Shown piece by piece: positions 34,497 to 43,703 of a DNA stretch of 64,000 nt. Location of the stretch: the NCBI RefSeq assembly GCF_006438955.1, contig NZ_RCZK01000013.1, positions 966 through 64,965 on the forward strand. Direction: 5' to 3'. The notes under the pieces are model-generated. The model searched no databases and was not told the origin of the DNA. It saw only the letters and a list, made by a program, of their open reading frames with translations. A program made the translations under genes and the position numbers. Source of the DNA: Sphingomonas oligophenolica. Its GTDB lineage: Bacteria; Pseudomonadota; Alphaproteobacteria; Sphingomonadales; Sphingomonadaceae. How positions within the stretch are numbered: the stretch's first letter is position 1; the number at the start of each line of letters is the position of its first letter.

Positions 34497-36320
34497 TCAG
34501 GCGGGTTGCGGCGCCGGGTCGGCTGCCTTCGGCGCTGTAACCGGCGGGGGCTCGGGCGGCAGAAAGCTCAGGATCGTGTCCCCCGCCTCGGCGGTGGGCC
34601 GCGAGGTGACCGAGAACAACAACAGCCGGTTGCCGGGTTTCAGCACGCCCAGCGGGGTGCCGCCGTCGGACAGCCGCTCGCGATATTGCTCGTATCCATA
34701 GACGTCGGACAGCTTGGTCTTGGCGAAGGTCCAACCCGCCGCGACGCGGGTCTGTAGTTCGTCGATCGTCGGCCCGTCGTTGAACAGGACATGGCCCCTG
34801 CCCCGGCTCAACCGCACCTCGTCCAGCCCGGTCTGGGTCAGCTTGTCGGTCCCCATCTCCGGTCCCAGGTCGGCACACACCAGCGCGTTGTACGAATCGC
34901 TGTCGGTCGCCGCGATCACCTGCTGGAACTGAAGCATGTCGATGCTGTCTTGCATCGCCTCGTCGAGGATATCGCCGTGATGGACCTCCAGCTCCTTCTT
35001 GCGCACCGCGCGCAACGCGAATTTGGCGGTGTCCGCGACGGTAACGCTCAGCCCCAGGTCGCGCAGCGCGACGCCGAGCGCGGTGGTGAACGAATTCGCG
35101 CCGACCAGCAGCACGCCATCGCCCTTGCCCTTGTCGATCCCCAGCCACCGCGCGAGCCAGGTCGCCGAAAACCCGTGCGCGAAGATCGTCGTGATCACGA
35201 CCGCGAACACCAGCGGCACCAGCGTATCGGCATCGCGCATCCCGAAATCCTCGAGCCGGAGCGCGAACAGCCCGGTCACCGCGATCGCCACGATCCCGCG
35301 CGGCGCGATCCAGGCGATGAACAACCGCTCGCGCCACGGCATCGCGCTGAACATCAGGCTGACGAGCACGGTCACGGGCCGGACGACGAACAGGATGAGC
35401 AGCAGGAAGATCACGAACCGCGCCTGGAACCGCTCGATCACGCTCCAGTCGAGCGTCGCCGACAGGATGATGAAGACGCCCGAGATCAGCAGGACCGCGA
35501 GATCCTCCTTGAAATGCTTCAGTGCGGCGGTCGACTGGGTCGGGCGGTTCGCCATTACGACCCCCATGATCGTGACGGTGATCAGTCCGGTCTCGTGCTT
35601 GATCAGATCCGCCGCGACGAAGCCCGCGATCACGGCGACCAGCACGACCGGAACCTTGAGATATTCCGGAATATAGCCACGCCGGAACGCGCTGGTCATC
35701 GCGAACCCCAGCAGCGCCCCCAGCCCGCCCGCGGCCAGCGTCGCGGCGGCGACATCGAACCCGATCGCGACCGCATCGCGATCCGGCCCGATGTACGAAA
35801 TATACGCGAAAATCGCGACCGCGAGCAGCGCGCCGATCGGGTCGTTGACGATGCCTTCCCATTTCAGCGTGTCGCGCACCGTGTTGGGCACGCGCAGCGT
35901 GCGCAGCATCGGCCCGATCACGGTCGGCCCGGTGACGACCAGAATCCCGCCGAACAGCGCAGAGATGCCGAGCGGCAGCCCCGCGGCGTAATGCGCCGCC
36001 ATCGTGCCGAGCCCCCAGCCGATCGGCACGCCGACCAGCACCAGCCGCAGCACCGCACCGCCCGCATGGCGCAGTTCACGAAAATTGAGGCTGAGCCCGC
36101 CTTCGAACAGGATCACCGCGACCGCCAGCTTGATGATCGGCTGCTGAAGCGCCCCGAAGTCGCGCTGCGGATCGATCAGCCCCGTCACCGGCCCGGCGAT
36201 GATTCCCGCGATCAGCATCAACGCGATGGCGGGCCGGTTGATTCGCCACGCGATCCACTGCGCCCCGATTCCCAGGATGCCGATGAGCGCGAGTTTGACG
36301 ATAAGCGAATCGAATAGCAG
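34497..36320 (-). CDS. Cation:proton antiporter with RCK (TrkA-N) domain; probable CTG start
   Basis: A 607-residue inner-membrane Na+ or K+/H+ antiporter of the CPA/NhaP type. About 12 hydrophobic segments occupy the first 400 residues, including GPTVIGPMLRTLRVP and EGIVNDPIGALLAV, where the Asp is the ion-binding candidate. A Rossmann-like RCK segment follows (GDGVLLVGANSFTTALGVAL). Canonical starts near 36221 would remove the first helix (LIVKLALIGILGIGAQWIAW). The frame stays open upstream to a CTG at 36320 with ggggga six bases before it, so I place the start there. It could alternatively be an N-truncated gene. Confidence 0.85.
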   Translation of the reverse strand: MLFDSLIVKLALIGILGIGAQWIAWRINRPAIALMLIAGIIAGPVTGLIDPQRDFGALQQPIIKLAVAVILFEGGLSLNFRELRHAGGAVLRLVLVGVPIGWGLGTMAAHYAAGLPLGISALFGGILVVTGPTVIGPMLRTLRVPNTVRDTLKWEGIVNDPIGALLAVAIFAYISYIGPDRDAVAIGFDVAAATLAAGGLGALLGFAMTSAFRRGYIPEYLKVPVVLVAVIAGFVAADLIKHETGLITVTIMGVVMANRPTQSTAALKHFKEDLAVLLISGVFIILSATLDWSVIERFQARFVIFLLLILFVVRPVTVLVSLMFSAMPWRERLFIAWIAPRGIVAIAVTGLFALRLEDFGMRDADTLVPLVFAVVITTIFAHGFSATWLARWLGIDKGKGDGVLLVGANSFTTALGVALRDLGLSVTVADTAKFALRAVRKKELEVHHGDILDEAMQDSIDMLQFQQVIAATDSDSYNALVCADLGPEMGTDKLTQTGLDEVRLSRGRGHVLFNDGPTIDELQTRVAAGWTFAKTKLSDVYGYEQYRERLSDGGTPLGVLKPGNRLLLFSVTSRPTAEAGDTILSFLPPEPPPVTAPKAADPAPQPA

Positions 36321-36406
36321 CGGCCGTCCCCCGATGGCGTGTCGCGATCAACCATTTGCCGGATCGGCGGTTCCACGCCATGATCGCGGCGCAAAGGAGC
36401 GTGGAT

Positions 36407-36790
36407 ATGCCCGTACACGGCATCGGTGGCTTGTTCTTTCGCGCGCGCGACCCCGACGCGCTCAGTACCTGGTATCGCGATCATCTCGGCATCGGCGCTG
36501 GCTGCACGCCCGATGGCGGTGACAGCGACCCGTGGAGCTGGCGGACCGAGGGCGGCCCCGTCGTCTTCGCGCCGTTCAAGGCGGACACCGACTATTTCGC
36601 CGCCGACAAGCAATGGATGCTGAATTTGCGGGTCAGCGGGCTCGACGCGCTGGTCGATAGCCTCGCCACCAAGGGCGTCGCGACCGAACGCCGCGCGGAA
36701 TGGGATTCACCAGAGACGGGACGCTTCGCACGCCTCCACGATCCCGACGGCAACGCGATCGAGCTGTGGGAACCCCCCGCCGACGCCTGA
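36407..36790 (+). CDS. VOC-family (glyoxalase/bleomycin-resistance fold) protein
   Basis: A 127-residue vicinal-oxygen-chelate protein. It shows FFRARDPDALSTWYRDHLGI at the N-terminus and LHDPDGNAIELWEP at the C-terminus, with Glu before Leu-Trp as a metal-ligand position. Start at 36407 has aaaggag nearby. Small VOC proteins act as lyases, dioxygenases or binding proteins; the substrate is unknown. Divergent from the antiporter; convergent with the TonB-dependent receptor through a shared hairpin. Confidence 0.88.
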   Translation: MPVHGIGGLFFRARDPDALSTWYRDHLGIGAGCTPDGGDSDPWSWRTEGGPVVFAPFKADTDYFAADKQWMLNLRVSGLDALVDSLATKGVATERRAEWDSPETGRFARLHDPDGNAIELWEPPADA

Positions 36791-36797
36791 CATGGCA

Positions 36798-36830
36798 AGG
36801 GCCGATCCGCGCGATACGCGGACCGGCCCT
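36798..36830. terminator. Bidirectional hairpin between VOC and TonB receptor genes
   Basis: AGGGCCG-a-TCCGCG pairs with CGCGGA-c-CGGCCCT around a 5-base loop, with one mismatch. It lies between two convergent genes (stops at 36790 and 36851) and can terminate both. There is no long T-run. Confidence 0.75.
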
Positions 36831-36850
36831 CACTGGTCGGTACGACTAGA

Positions 36851-39652
36851 TCAGAACTTGCCGCGAAGCGTCACGCCGTAGGTGCGCGGCTCCGAAAGGA
36901 ACTGCGAGAAGATCTGGCGACCACCCGGATACTGCGGGTCCTGGAACGCCGCGCTGGTGCCGCCCGCCTGGAACGGCGAGTTGAACGCGACCTGCGCATA
37001 ATTCTGGTTGGTCAGGTTCTGGCCCCACAGCTCGATCGCAAAGCGGTCGTCCGGCGCTCGGATGCCGATCCGCGCGTTAACCAGCGTGTAGCCATCCTGG
37101 CCCTTTTGCGGGAAGAGATCGGAGCCGGTGTTATAGTCGCTGGTCGTGCGACTATCGACATAGAACAGCGCCGAATAGCCGCTGTCGCCGATCTGTGGAG
37201 TCCACGATACCGACGTCGTCGCGACGATGTCCGCCGAATTCGACAGCGTGCTGCCCGGCAGGACGCGGAGCGCGGGATCGAGCGGCCCGCCGTTCAGGTT
37301 GCCGGCGAGCTGATCACGATAGCGCGTGTCGGTCAGCGTCATGCCGAGCGCCACGCGGAAATCGCGCACCGGGACGATCGCCGCTTCGAGTTCGATACCC
37401 TTGGCGCGGACGCCGTAGCCGACATCGCCCGCCGGGCAGCGGCCCGTCGTTGCGCTCAGATCGCGATCGCCGCCGTTCAAGTTGGATGAACAGCCGTTGA
37501 TATTCTGGACCAGGAAGACACTGCCGTTGAAGGTGTTCAGCTGGAAATTCTTGAAATCCTGGACGAACGCGGTCGCGCTGAGCGAGAACGGCCCGGTCGC
37601 GTATTTCGCGCCGACTTCATACGCGTTCACGGTTTCCGGGGTGAACTGCAGCCCCTTCACCAGCGCCTGCGCACCACCCGCCGCCGCGAACGGCAGGATC
37701 GGAGATTTCAGCGCCGACCGATCGAGGTTGAACCCGCCCGCCTTATAACCACGCGAATAGCTGCCGTAGAGGAGCAGGTCGTCGATCGGCTTCCAGGACA
37801 GGATCGCGGTGCCGGTGAACTGATCCTCGTTACGACGATCGTTGATGCTGACGCCGTTCAGCTCCGACGTCGAATTGCCCTGGCACGACAACCCGATGAG
37901 TCCGCCAGCGACCGCGGCGAGCCCGGGGTTGGCCAGCAGCGGCACGAGCGCATTCTGGTTGGCGACGCAGGCGGTGTTGTCGTTCCCAAACCTCGCGTCG
38001 AACCTCTTGCGTTCGTTGGTGTAGCGCACGCCCAGCGTCAGATCGACCGTCGAAGTGACGTGGAAGATATTGTGGGTGAAGATCGCATAGTTGCGGCTGT
38101 TCTGGTTGTAGACGTCGAGCGTCGATCCCTTGTCGTTGATTCCGTCGAGACGCAGCAGCGATGCGAGAACGGTCGGCCCGACCGGCCCGAACGCGCCCGA
38201 AAATGCGGCCTGCGAGGCAACGCAACCCGCCGCCGCGGGATTGTACAGACCGGCGAGCGCGGTGCCCGAAATCAGGCGGCACGTCGCGAACCGGCCATAT
38301 TGGTTGCCGAAGCGCAGATTGTCGGTGACCCTCAAATCCTCGTTGGCGAAGAACCCGCCAACCAGCCAGTCCAGCTTGCCGTTGAACAACGTGCCGTTCA
38401 GCCGCACTTCCTGCGTGAAGGTGTGGAATTGGCGCGCCGAATTGCCGTCGGCTGCACGGTACAGGATGTCGACCGTGCTGTAATCGGTGTCCGACCCCTG
38501 GTCCGACCGGTATTCGCGATACCCGGTGATCGAGGTGAGCTTCACCCCCCCCAGATTATAGTCGATCTGGCCCGAGAAGCCGTAATCCTTGGTCACGCCT
38601 TCGTAGCTGCGCCCGGGGCTGACCGACAGCGTACGGTCGTAACCGGGGTTGGTCACGCGGCCGAGCGGCTGGCCGAGATCGCGCAGCACGTTGACGATGT
38701 TGTTGCCATTGTCGCCCGCGCCGAGCCCGGCGTTGACCGAGGTGACCGGGTTGTTGAGGTTGCCGACCGACGGGTTGGTCGTCCGCCCGACGTAGATGGC
38801 GCCGCAGCAATTCTCGTCGCGATAGGTGTAATCCGCGATCAACCGGACCGACAGGTCGCTCGACGGTTCGAACAGCACCGAGCCGCGGACGAAATAGCGA
38901 TCGCGATTGTTGACGTCGGTCTTGTTGGTGGGGTCATAATAGAAACCGTCGCGCTTGACGTACACACCGTCGACGCGCGCCGCGATCGTGGAGGTTAGCG
39001 GCACGTTCACGTTCCCGGCGAGGCGCCAGTAATCGTAATTGCCATAGGTCACTTCGCCGCCCGCGCTGATCCGGTCGAGGCTCGGGGCCTTGCTGATGAT
39101 GCTGATGAGGCCGGCCGACGAATTGCGCCCGCCGAGCGTGCCCTGTGGCCCGCGCAACACCTCGACCCGATCGATCTCGCCGAGTTCGTTGAGCCCGATG
39201 CCCGAGCGCGAACGATAGACGCCATCGATGAACACCGCGACCGAGCTTTCGAGGCCGGGATTGTCGCCGACGGTACCGATGCCGCGGATGCGTGCCGAGC
39301 CGTTGGCTTCCGAGCCAGTCGACGACACCAACAGTGACGGCGCGAGCTGGTTGAGCTGGCGGATGTCGTTGGCACCCGAATTCTGGAGCGTCGCGGCGCT
39401 GATCGCCGAAACCGCGACCGGCACGTCGGACAGCTGTTGCGCGCGGCCCTGTGCGGTGATGACGATGTCACCCGCATAGCCGTCGTCGACCGCGGGGGCC
39501 GGGGCTTGCGTTACCGCTGCCGCATCGGTGTCCGGGGTCGGGGTCTGACCGCTCTGCTGGGTCGCGGCGGTGTCAGGGGAGTTGTTCTGCGCCGCGGCGG
39601 GGGCGGCGATCGCGATAACAGCGGCAGACAGCAGATACGCGGTGGTGCGCAT
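36851..39652 (-). CDS. TonB-dependent outer-membrane receptor
   Basis: 933 residues. Signal peptide ending near IAAPAAAQ, a Thr/Pro-rich spacer, and a TonB box-like DIVITAQGRAQQLSDVP, then the plug domain (RIRGIGTVG, VEVLRGPQGTLGGRNSSAG) and a 22-strand-type barrel ending TYGVTLRGKF with a terminal Phe. The size and plug style are typical of sphingomonad receptors for siderophores, vitamins, sugars or aromatic compounds. The cargo cannot be named; no transporter, regulator or degradative enzyme adjoins it. A nested palindrome lies in its upstream region. Confidence 0.94.
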   Translation of the reverse strand: MRTTAYLLSAAVIAIAAPAAAQNNSPDTAATQQSGQTPTPDTDAAAVTQAPAPAVDDGYAGDIVITAQGRAQQLSDVPVAVSAISAATLQNSGANDIRQLNQLAPSLLVSSTGSEANGSARIRGIGTVGDNPGLESSVAVFIDGVYRSRSGIGLNELGEIDRVEVLRGPQGTLGGRNSSAGLISIISKAPSLDRISAGGEVTYGNYDYWRLAGNVNVPLTSTIAARVDGVYVKRDGFYYDPTNKTDVNNRDRYFVRGSVLFEPSSDLSVRLIADYTYRDENCCGAIYVGRTTNPSVGNLNNPVTSVNAGLGAGDNGNNIVNVLRDLGQPLGRVTNPGYDRTLSVSPGRSYEGVTKDYGFSGQIDYNLGGVKLTSITGYREYRSDQGSDTDYSTVDILYRAADGNSARQFHTFTQEVRLNGTLFNGKLDWLVGGFFANEDLRVTDNLRFGNQYGRFATCRLISGTALAGLYNPAAAGCVASQAAFSGAFGPVGPTVLASLLRLDGINDKGSTLDVYNQNSRNYAIFTHNIFHVTSTVDLTLGVRYTNERKRFDARFGNDNTACVANQNALVPLLANPGLAAVAGGLIGLSCQGNSTSELNGVSINDRRNEDQFTGTAILSWKPIDDLLLYGSYSRGYKAGGFNLDRSALKSPILPFAAAGGAQALVKGLQFTPETVNAYEVGAKYATGPFSLSATAFVQDFKNFQLNTFNGSVFLVQNINGCSSNLNGGDRDLSATTGRCPAGDVGYGVRAKGIELEAAIVPVRDFRVALGMTLTDTRYRDQLAGNLNGGPLDPALRVLPGSTLSNSADIVATTSVSWTPQIGDSGYSALFYVDSRTTSDYNTGSDLFPQKGQDGYTLVNARIGIRAPDDRFAIELWGQNLTNQNYAQVAFNSPFQAGGTSAAFQDPQYPGGRQIFSQFLSEPRTYGVTLRGKF

Positions 39653-39692
39653 GGGACATTCTCTCCTGATTCGAATATGCGGTTTGGCGCCG

Positions 39693-39722
39693 CCTAGTCT
39701 CCCTTAGGTGAGAGCGTCTAGG
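39693..39722. promoter_or_regulatory. Nested palindrome upstream of the TonB receptor gene
   Basis: CCTAG and CTAGG enclose TCTC...GAGA, with cccttaggt in the centre. It is 41-70 bases upstream of the start codon on the minus strand. It could be an operator or a 5'-leader hairpin; no regulator can be assigned. Confidence 0.3.
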
Positions 39723-39905
39723 AAATTATCCGCGCGACTCGCGTTTTCGAACCCGGTGTCGCCCGCACGCCACACCTTGGCCGACCCGGCCATGTCTCTT
39801 GTAACGGCGTGACGCTACGGCGTGGCCGTGTCCACGCCATCACCGCAGCCGCACATCAGATAGGGCGAACGACGGGTCGCGCGAAAGTCTCGCGCCGACA
39901 TCGCC

Positions 39906-40448
39906 TTATTTAGGGGAGAGGACCATCAGCATCTGGCGCCCTTCCATCCGGGGATACGCCTCGACCTTGGCGACCTCGTTGGTTTCCTCGGCGACGCGCT
40001 GGAGTACCGCCATGCCGAGCTGGCCGTGGCTGAGCTCGCGACCGCGGAATCGCATCGTCACCTTGACCTTGTCGCCGTCGCCGATGAACTCGACGACCTT
40101 CTTCATCTTGGTGTCATAATCGTGGTCGTCGATGTTGGGACGCATCTTGATCTCTTTGATCTCCTGCGTCTTCTGGCTCTTGCGTGCGAGGTTCGCCTTT
40201 TTTTGCGCCTCGTACTTGAACTTGCCGACATCGAGGAACTTGGCGACGGGCGGATCCGCGTTGGGGGATACCTCGACCAGATCGAGGCCCAGCTCCTGCG
40301 CCTGCTCCATCGCTTCGCGGGTGAACATCACACCGAGATTCTCGCCCTCGTGATCGATCACGCGAACTTTCTGGCTCTGGATGAATTCGTTGTAGCGCGG
40401 GCCGTTCATTGCGGGCTGCATCGGCCGGCGCATCATGGGAGGACGTAT
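39906..40448 (-). CDS. infC: Translation initiation factor IF-3, probable AUA start
   Basis: IF-3 binds the 30S subunit and rejects wrong start codons. The protein has the IF3-N region GPRYNEFIQSQKVRVIDHEGENLGV and the C-terminal part KMRPNIDDHDYDTKMKKV...FRGRELSHGQLG. The first ATG pair (40436) is 20 bases from the only ribosome site (aaggag). An in-frame ATA at 40448 is 8 bases from it, and another ATA at 40454 is only two bases from it. IF-3 genes are known to use rare start codons (AUU in E. coli) to autoregulate. I therefore place the start at 40448. Lies downstream of thrS, as in many bacteria, but rpmI-rplT do not follow. Confidence 0.92.
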   Translation of the reverse strand: MRPPMMRRPMQPAMNGPRYNEFIQSQKVRVIDHEGENLGVMFTREAMEQAQELGLDLVEVSPNADPPVAKFLDVGKFKYEAQKKANLARKSQKTQEIKEIKMRPNIDDHDYDTKMKKVVEFIGDGDKVKVTMRFRGRELSHGQLGMAVLQRVAEETNEVAKVEAYPRMEGRQMLMVLSPK

Positions 40449-40576
40449 GGGTATTGCTCCTTAATACTGACAGTGATCCAATGTAGGCGATTTGCGCGGC
40501 GATTTAAAGGCGTCGTTGCGCACGACGGTGCGTCGCCCGACCCTCGTGCTCCGCCTTTGCGACAAGCAGCGCAGCG

Positions 40577-42586
40577 TCACGCGACGAGATCGGGCGGAGT
40601 TGCCTCCGCGCTCAGCATCTCGATCGCGGCGGCGAGGGTCAGGATGTCCTGGCCCTGGCTGCCGAGCCGCCGCAGCGCGATCGTGCCCTCCTCCGCCTCG
40701 CGCTTACCGACGACGAGCAGGTTGGGAACCTTCGCCAGGCTGTGTTCGCGGACCTTGTAGTTGATCTTTTCGTTGCGCAGGTCGGTGTCGACGCGAAGCC
40801 CCGCCTTGCGCAATTCGGCGGCGACCTGTTCGGCATAATCGTCGGCATCGCTGACGATCGTCGCGACCACCGCCTGGACCGGGCTGAGCCACAGCGGAAA
40901 ACGCCCCGCGTGATGTTCGATCAGGATGCCAATGAAGCGTTCGAACGTGCCGAGGATCGCGCGGTGGAGCATGATCGGGCGGTGCCGATTGCCGTCCTCG
41001 CCGACATAGCTCGCATCGAGCCGCTCGGGGAGCACCGTATCAGCCTGGATCGTGCCGACCTGCCACGTCCGCCCGATCGCGTCGGTCAGATGGAATTCAA
41101 GCTTGGGAGCGTAGAACGCGCCCTCACCCGGCAATTCCTCCCAGCCGTATTCGGGCGTTGCCCGACCGCTCGCGATCACCCCGTCGCGCAACGTCTGTTC
41201 GGCCTTGTCCCACATCGCATCGTCGCCGAAGCGCTTATCGGGGCGCAACGCGAGCTTGATTGCGTAACTCTCGAAGCCGAGGTCGCGATAGACGCTGTCG
41301 AGCAGGTCGCAGAACCCCTTGATTTCGTCGGTCAACTGATCCTCGCGCACGAAGATATGTGCGTCGTCCTGCGTGAACTGGCGCACGCGCATGATCCCGT
41401 GGAGCGCGCCATGCGGCTCGTTGCGATGGCAGCAGCCGAATTCGGCCATCCGGATCGGCAGGTCACGATAGGATTTGATCCCCTGACGGAAAATCAGCAC
41501 GTGCGCGGGGCAGTTCATCGGCTTTAGCGCCATCAGATCGGCGGTGCCCGAGAATATTTCGCCTTCGTCCTCGGCATTGGGAATCTCGTCGGGGACGACG
41601 AACATGTTCTCGCGATACTTGCCCCAATGGCCCGATTGCTCCCATTGGCGCGCGTCCATCAGCTGGGGCGTCTTTACCTCTTCATAGCCAGCCGCGTCGA
41701 GGCGGCGGCGCATATACGCCTCGAGCTGCCGCCACAGAATATAGCCCTTGGGATGCCAGAATACCGACCCCTGCGCTTCGGGCTGGAGGTGGAACAGGTC
41801 CATCTCCTGGCCGATCTTGCGATGGTCGCGCTTGCCCGCTTCCTCGAGCATCAACAGATGCGCGTCGAGCTGCTTCTTGTTGAGCCAACCCGTCCCGTAG
41901 ATCCGGCTGAGCATCGCATTCTGCTGATCGCCGCGCCAATAGGCGCCCGACACCCGCGTCAGCTTGAACGCCTGCGGGTCGAGTTTGCCCGTCGAGGCCA
42001 AGTGTGGCCCGCGACACATGTCGAGCCATGCGCCCTCCCCCGTACCCGCCTTGTAGACCGTCAGTTCCTCGTCGTCGGGGAGTTCGGCGGCCCATTCGGC
42101 CTTGAACGTCTCACCCTTCGCGCGCCACCGTTCGATCAACCGTTCGCGCGTCCAGACCTCGCGGATCAGCGGCTGGTCGGCGGCGATCACCTTGCGCATC
42201 TCCGCCTCGATCGCGGGCAGGTCCTCCTCGGTGAAGGGACCGTGGTCGGCGCTCGGCGCGAAGTCATAGTAGAAACCGTCGTCGGTCGACGGGCCAAAGG
42301 TTATCTGCGTCCCCGGGAACAGGTTCTGCACCGCCTCGGCAAGGACATGCGCATAATCGTGGCGCGCAAGTTCGAGCGCGTCGGCCTCGTCGCGATTGGT
42401 CACCAGCGCCAGGCGGGTATCGCCCTCGAACGGGCGCATAATGTCGCGCAATTCGCCATCGACCCGCGCGGCGATCGCGGCTTTGGCGAGGCCGGGGCCG
42501 ATCGCCGCGGCGACATCCGCTGGAGTCGAGCCCGGCGCGACGTCGCGCACCGAACCATCGGGAAGCGTGATCGAATACATGTTCAT
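40577..42586 (-). CDS. thrS: Threonyl-tRNA synthetase
   Basis: 669 residues; charges tRNA-Thr. Domains in order: N-terminal TGS ([14 protein letters not shown]), the editing domain with [12 protein letters not shown] and the late Cys/His segment, the class II catalytic core (motif 2 near [15 protein letters not shown] and [10 protein letters not shown]), and the anticodon-binding domain starting around [11 protein letters not shown]. Start at 42586 is 7 bases from aggaa. It is 128 bases upstream of infC and probably shares its transcript. Confidence 0.97.
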   Translation of the reverse strand: MNMYSITLPDGSVRDVAPGSTPADVAAAIGPGLAKAAIAARVDGELRDIMRPFEGDTRLALVTNRDEADALELARHDYAHVLAEAVQNLFPGTQITFGPSTDDGFYYDFAPSADHGPFTEEDLPAIEAEMRKVIAADQPLIREVWTRERLIERWRAKGETFKAEWAAELPDDEELTVYKAGTGEGAWLDMCRGPHLASTGKLDPQAFKLTRVSGAYWRGDQQNAMLSRIYGTGWLNKKQLDAHLLMLEEAGKRDHRKIGQEMDLFHLQPEAQGSVFWHPKGYILWRQLEAYMRRRLDAAGYEEVKTPQLMDARQWEQSGHWGKYRENMFVVPDEIPNAEDEGEIFSGTADLMALKPMNCPAHVLIFRQGIKSYRDLPIRMAEFGCCHRNEPHGALHGIMRVRQFTQDDAHIFVREDQLTDEIKGFCDLLDSVYRDLGFESYAIKLALRPDKRFGDDAMWDKAEQTLRDGVIASGRATPEYGWEELPGEGAFYAPKLEFHLTDAIGRTWQVGTIQADTVLPERLDASYVGEDGNRHRPIMLHRAILGTFERFIGILIEHHAGRFPLWLSPVQAVVATIVSDADDYAEQVAAELRKAGLRVDTDLRNEKINYKVREHSLAKVPNLLVVGKREAEEGTIALRRLGSQGQDILTLAAAIEMLSAEATPPDLVA

Positions 42587-42835
42587 GGCCGGGTTCCTGC
42601 TTGTCTGCGCGCGCTTAGACAAGCGCGCGGTCCGAGAAAAGAGCGTCCGGTGGTGGCAGGATGGGGTGATGGACGCTCATTCTCACCCGATCCGGGTGAG
42701 CGCCGCGGTACTACGTCGGCTAGACGCGCGCGCGGAGCCCCCGGGCGACCGAGGTGGTGGTAGTCATCAAGATTACGGCGTGCATCATCGGACGGTATAT
42801 AGCGATCGACGTCGGGTCGCGCCAGTCGACGCGCC

Positions 42836-43651
42836 TCAGACCACCCCGAACGGTACCACATGATTGTCCTGCGTATGCCCGACCCGCGCGCGGCCGAGAT
42901 ACGGCACGCCCATGTCGCGGCTCCACCGGATCATCATATAATCCAGCGTCTCGCCCCAAGGGGGCGTGTTTTCCTGGACATCGGTCACCGCGCCCAGCCG
43001 CAGCCCCGCGATCCCCTTCAGTTGCGTCGCGTTGGCAAGCGTGAACAGCAGCCGATCGATATTGTACATCGGCTCCGACACCTCCTCGACGATCAGCACA
43101 TGATCGGTCAGGTCGGGCATCCACGGCGTGCCGATCAGCGACCCCAGGATCGCCAGGTTGAACGCCACCGACGGCTGGCCGTCCAGCCCCGGTTCGAACC
43201 CCGCCCGGTCACCGCGCGCCAGCCAGCCCAGCGCGCGCGCGACGCTCTGGTCGCCGTCGGTGCGATTGATGTCGCTGACCATCGGGCCGTGGACGGGATG
43301 CCCGATCCGCCGCGCATAAAGCGCGCCCAGCAGGAACCCCATGTCGGAATAGCCGCAATATTTCTTGCGCCGCGCGGGCTCCTTCAGTTCGGGCATCGCA
43401 AGCTTGAGAAGGCGGTTCGACCCGTAGCCGCCGCGATAGAACCAGATCGCATCGATCGCGGGATCGTTGGCATATTCGACCAGCGCCGCGGCGCGCGCGA
43501 AATCGGATCCGGCAAAATGCCCGTCGGTGGTGAAACATTGCGGGTGAAACACCAGCTCGACCTCGGGAAACGCCGCCGCGCAATAGGCGGTGATCGGCGC
43601 CACCGCGGTATCGTTCGCGCGACTTGCGGGCGCGAGAACGCCGATTTTCAT
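42836..43651 (-). CDS. ldcA: LD-carboxypeptidase (peptidase S66, LdcA-like)
   Basis: A 271-residue cytoplasmic enzyme that removes the terminal D-Ala from recycled murein tetrapeptide. The Gly-rich segment FYRGGYGSNRLL, the nucleophile Ser102 in CGYSDMGFLLGAL, and VLIVEEVSEPMYNIDRLL with the charge-relay Glu are typical of the S66 family. Start at 43651 (MKIGVLAPAS). It is divergent from mpl with only 52 bp between, and the two enzymes act one after the other in peptidoglycan recycling. Confidence 0.9.
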   Translation of the reverse strand: MKIGVLAPASRANDTAVAPITAYCAAAFPEVELVFHPQCFTTDGHFAGSDFARAAALVEYANDPAIDAIWFYRGGYGSNRLLKLAMPELKEPARRKKYCGYSDMGFLLGALYARRIGHPVHGPMVSDINRTDGDQSVARALGWLARGDRAGFEPGLDGQPSVAFNLAILGSLIGTPWMPDLTDHVLIVEEVSEPMYNIDRLLFTLANATQLKGIAGLRLGAVTDVQENTPPWGETLDYMMIRWSRDMGVPYLGRARVGHTQDNHVVPFGVV

Positions 43652-43703
43652 AGCGCGTCTCCCCGCTTGCCCCGATCCATCAAACCGCCGATAGCCCGCC
43701 GCG

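Noticed and set aside
39819..39838. Hairpin ggcgtgg/ccacgcc after infC as a terminator
   Set aside because: Seven base pairs without a T-run and about 70 bases beyond the stop; too weak to call.
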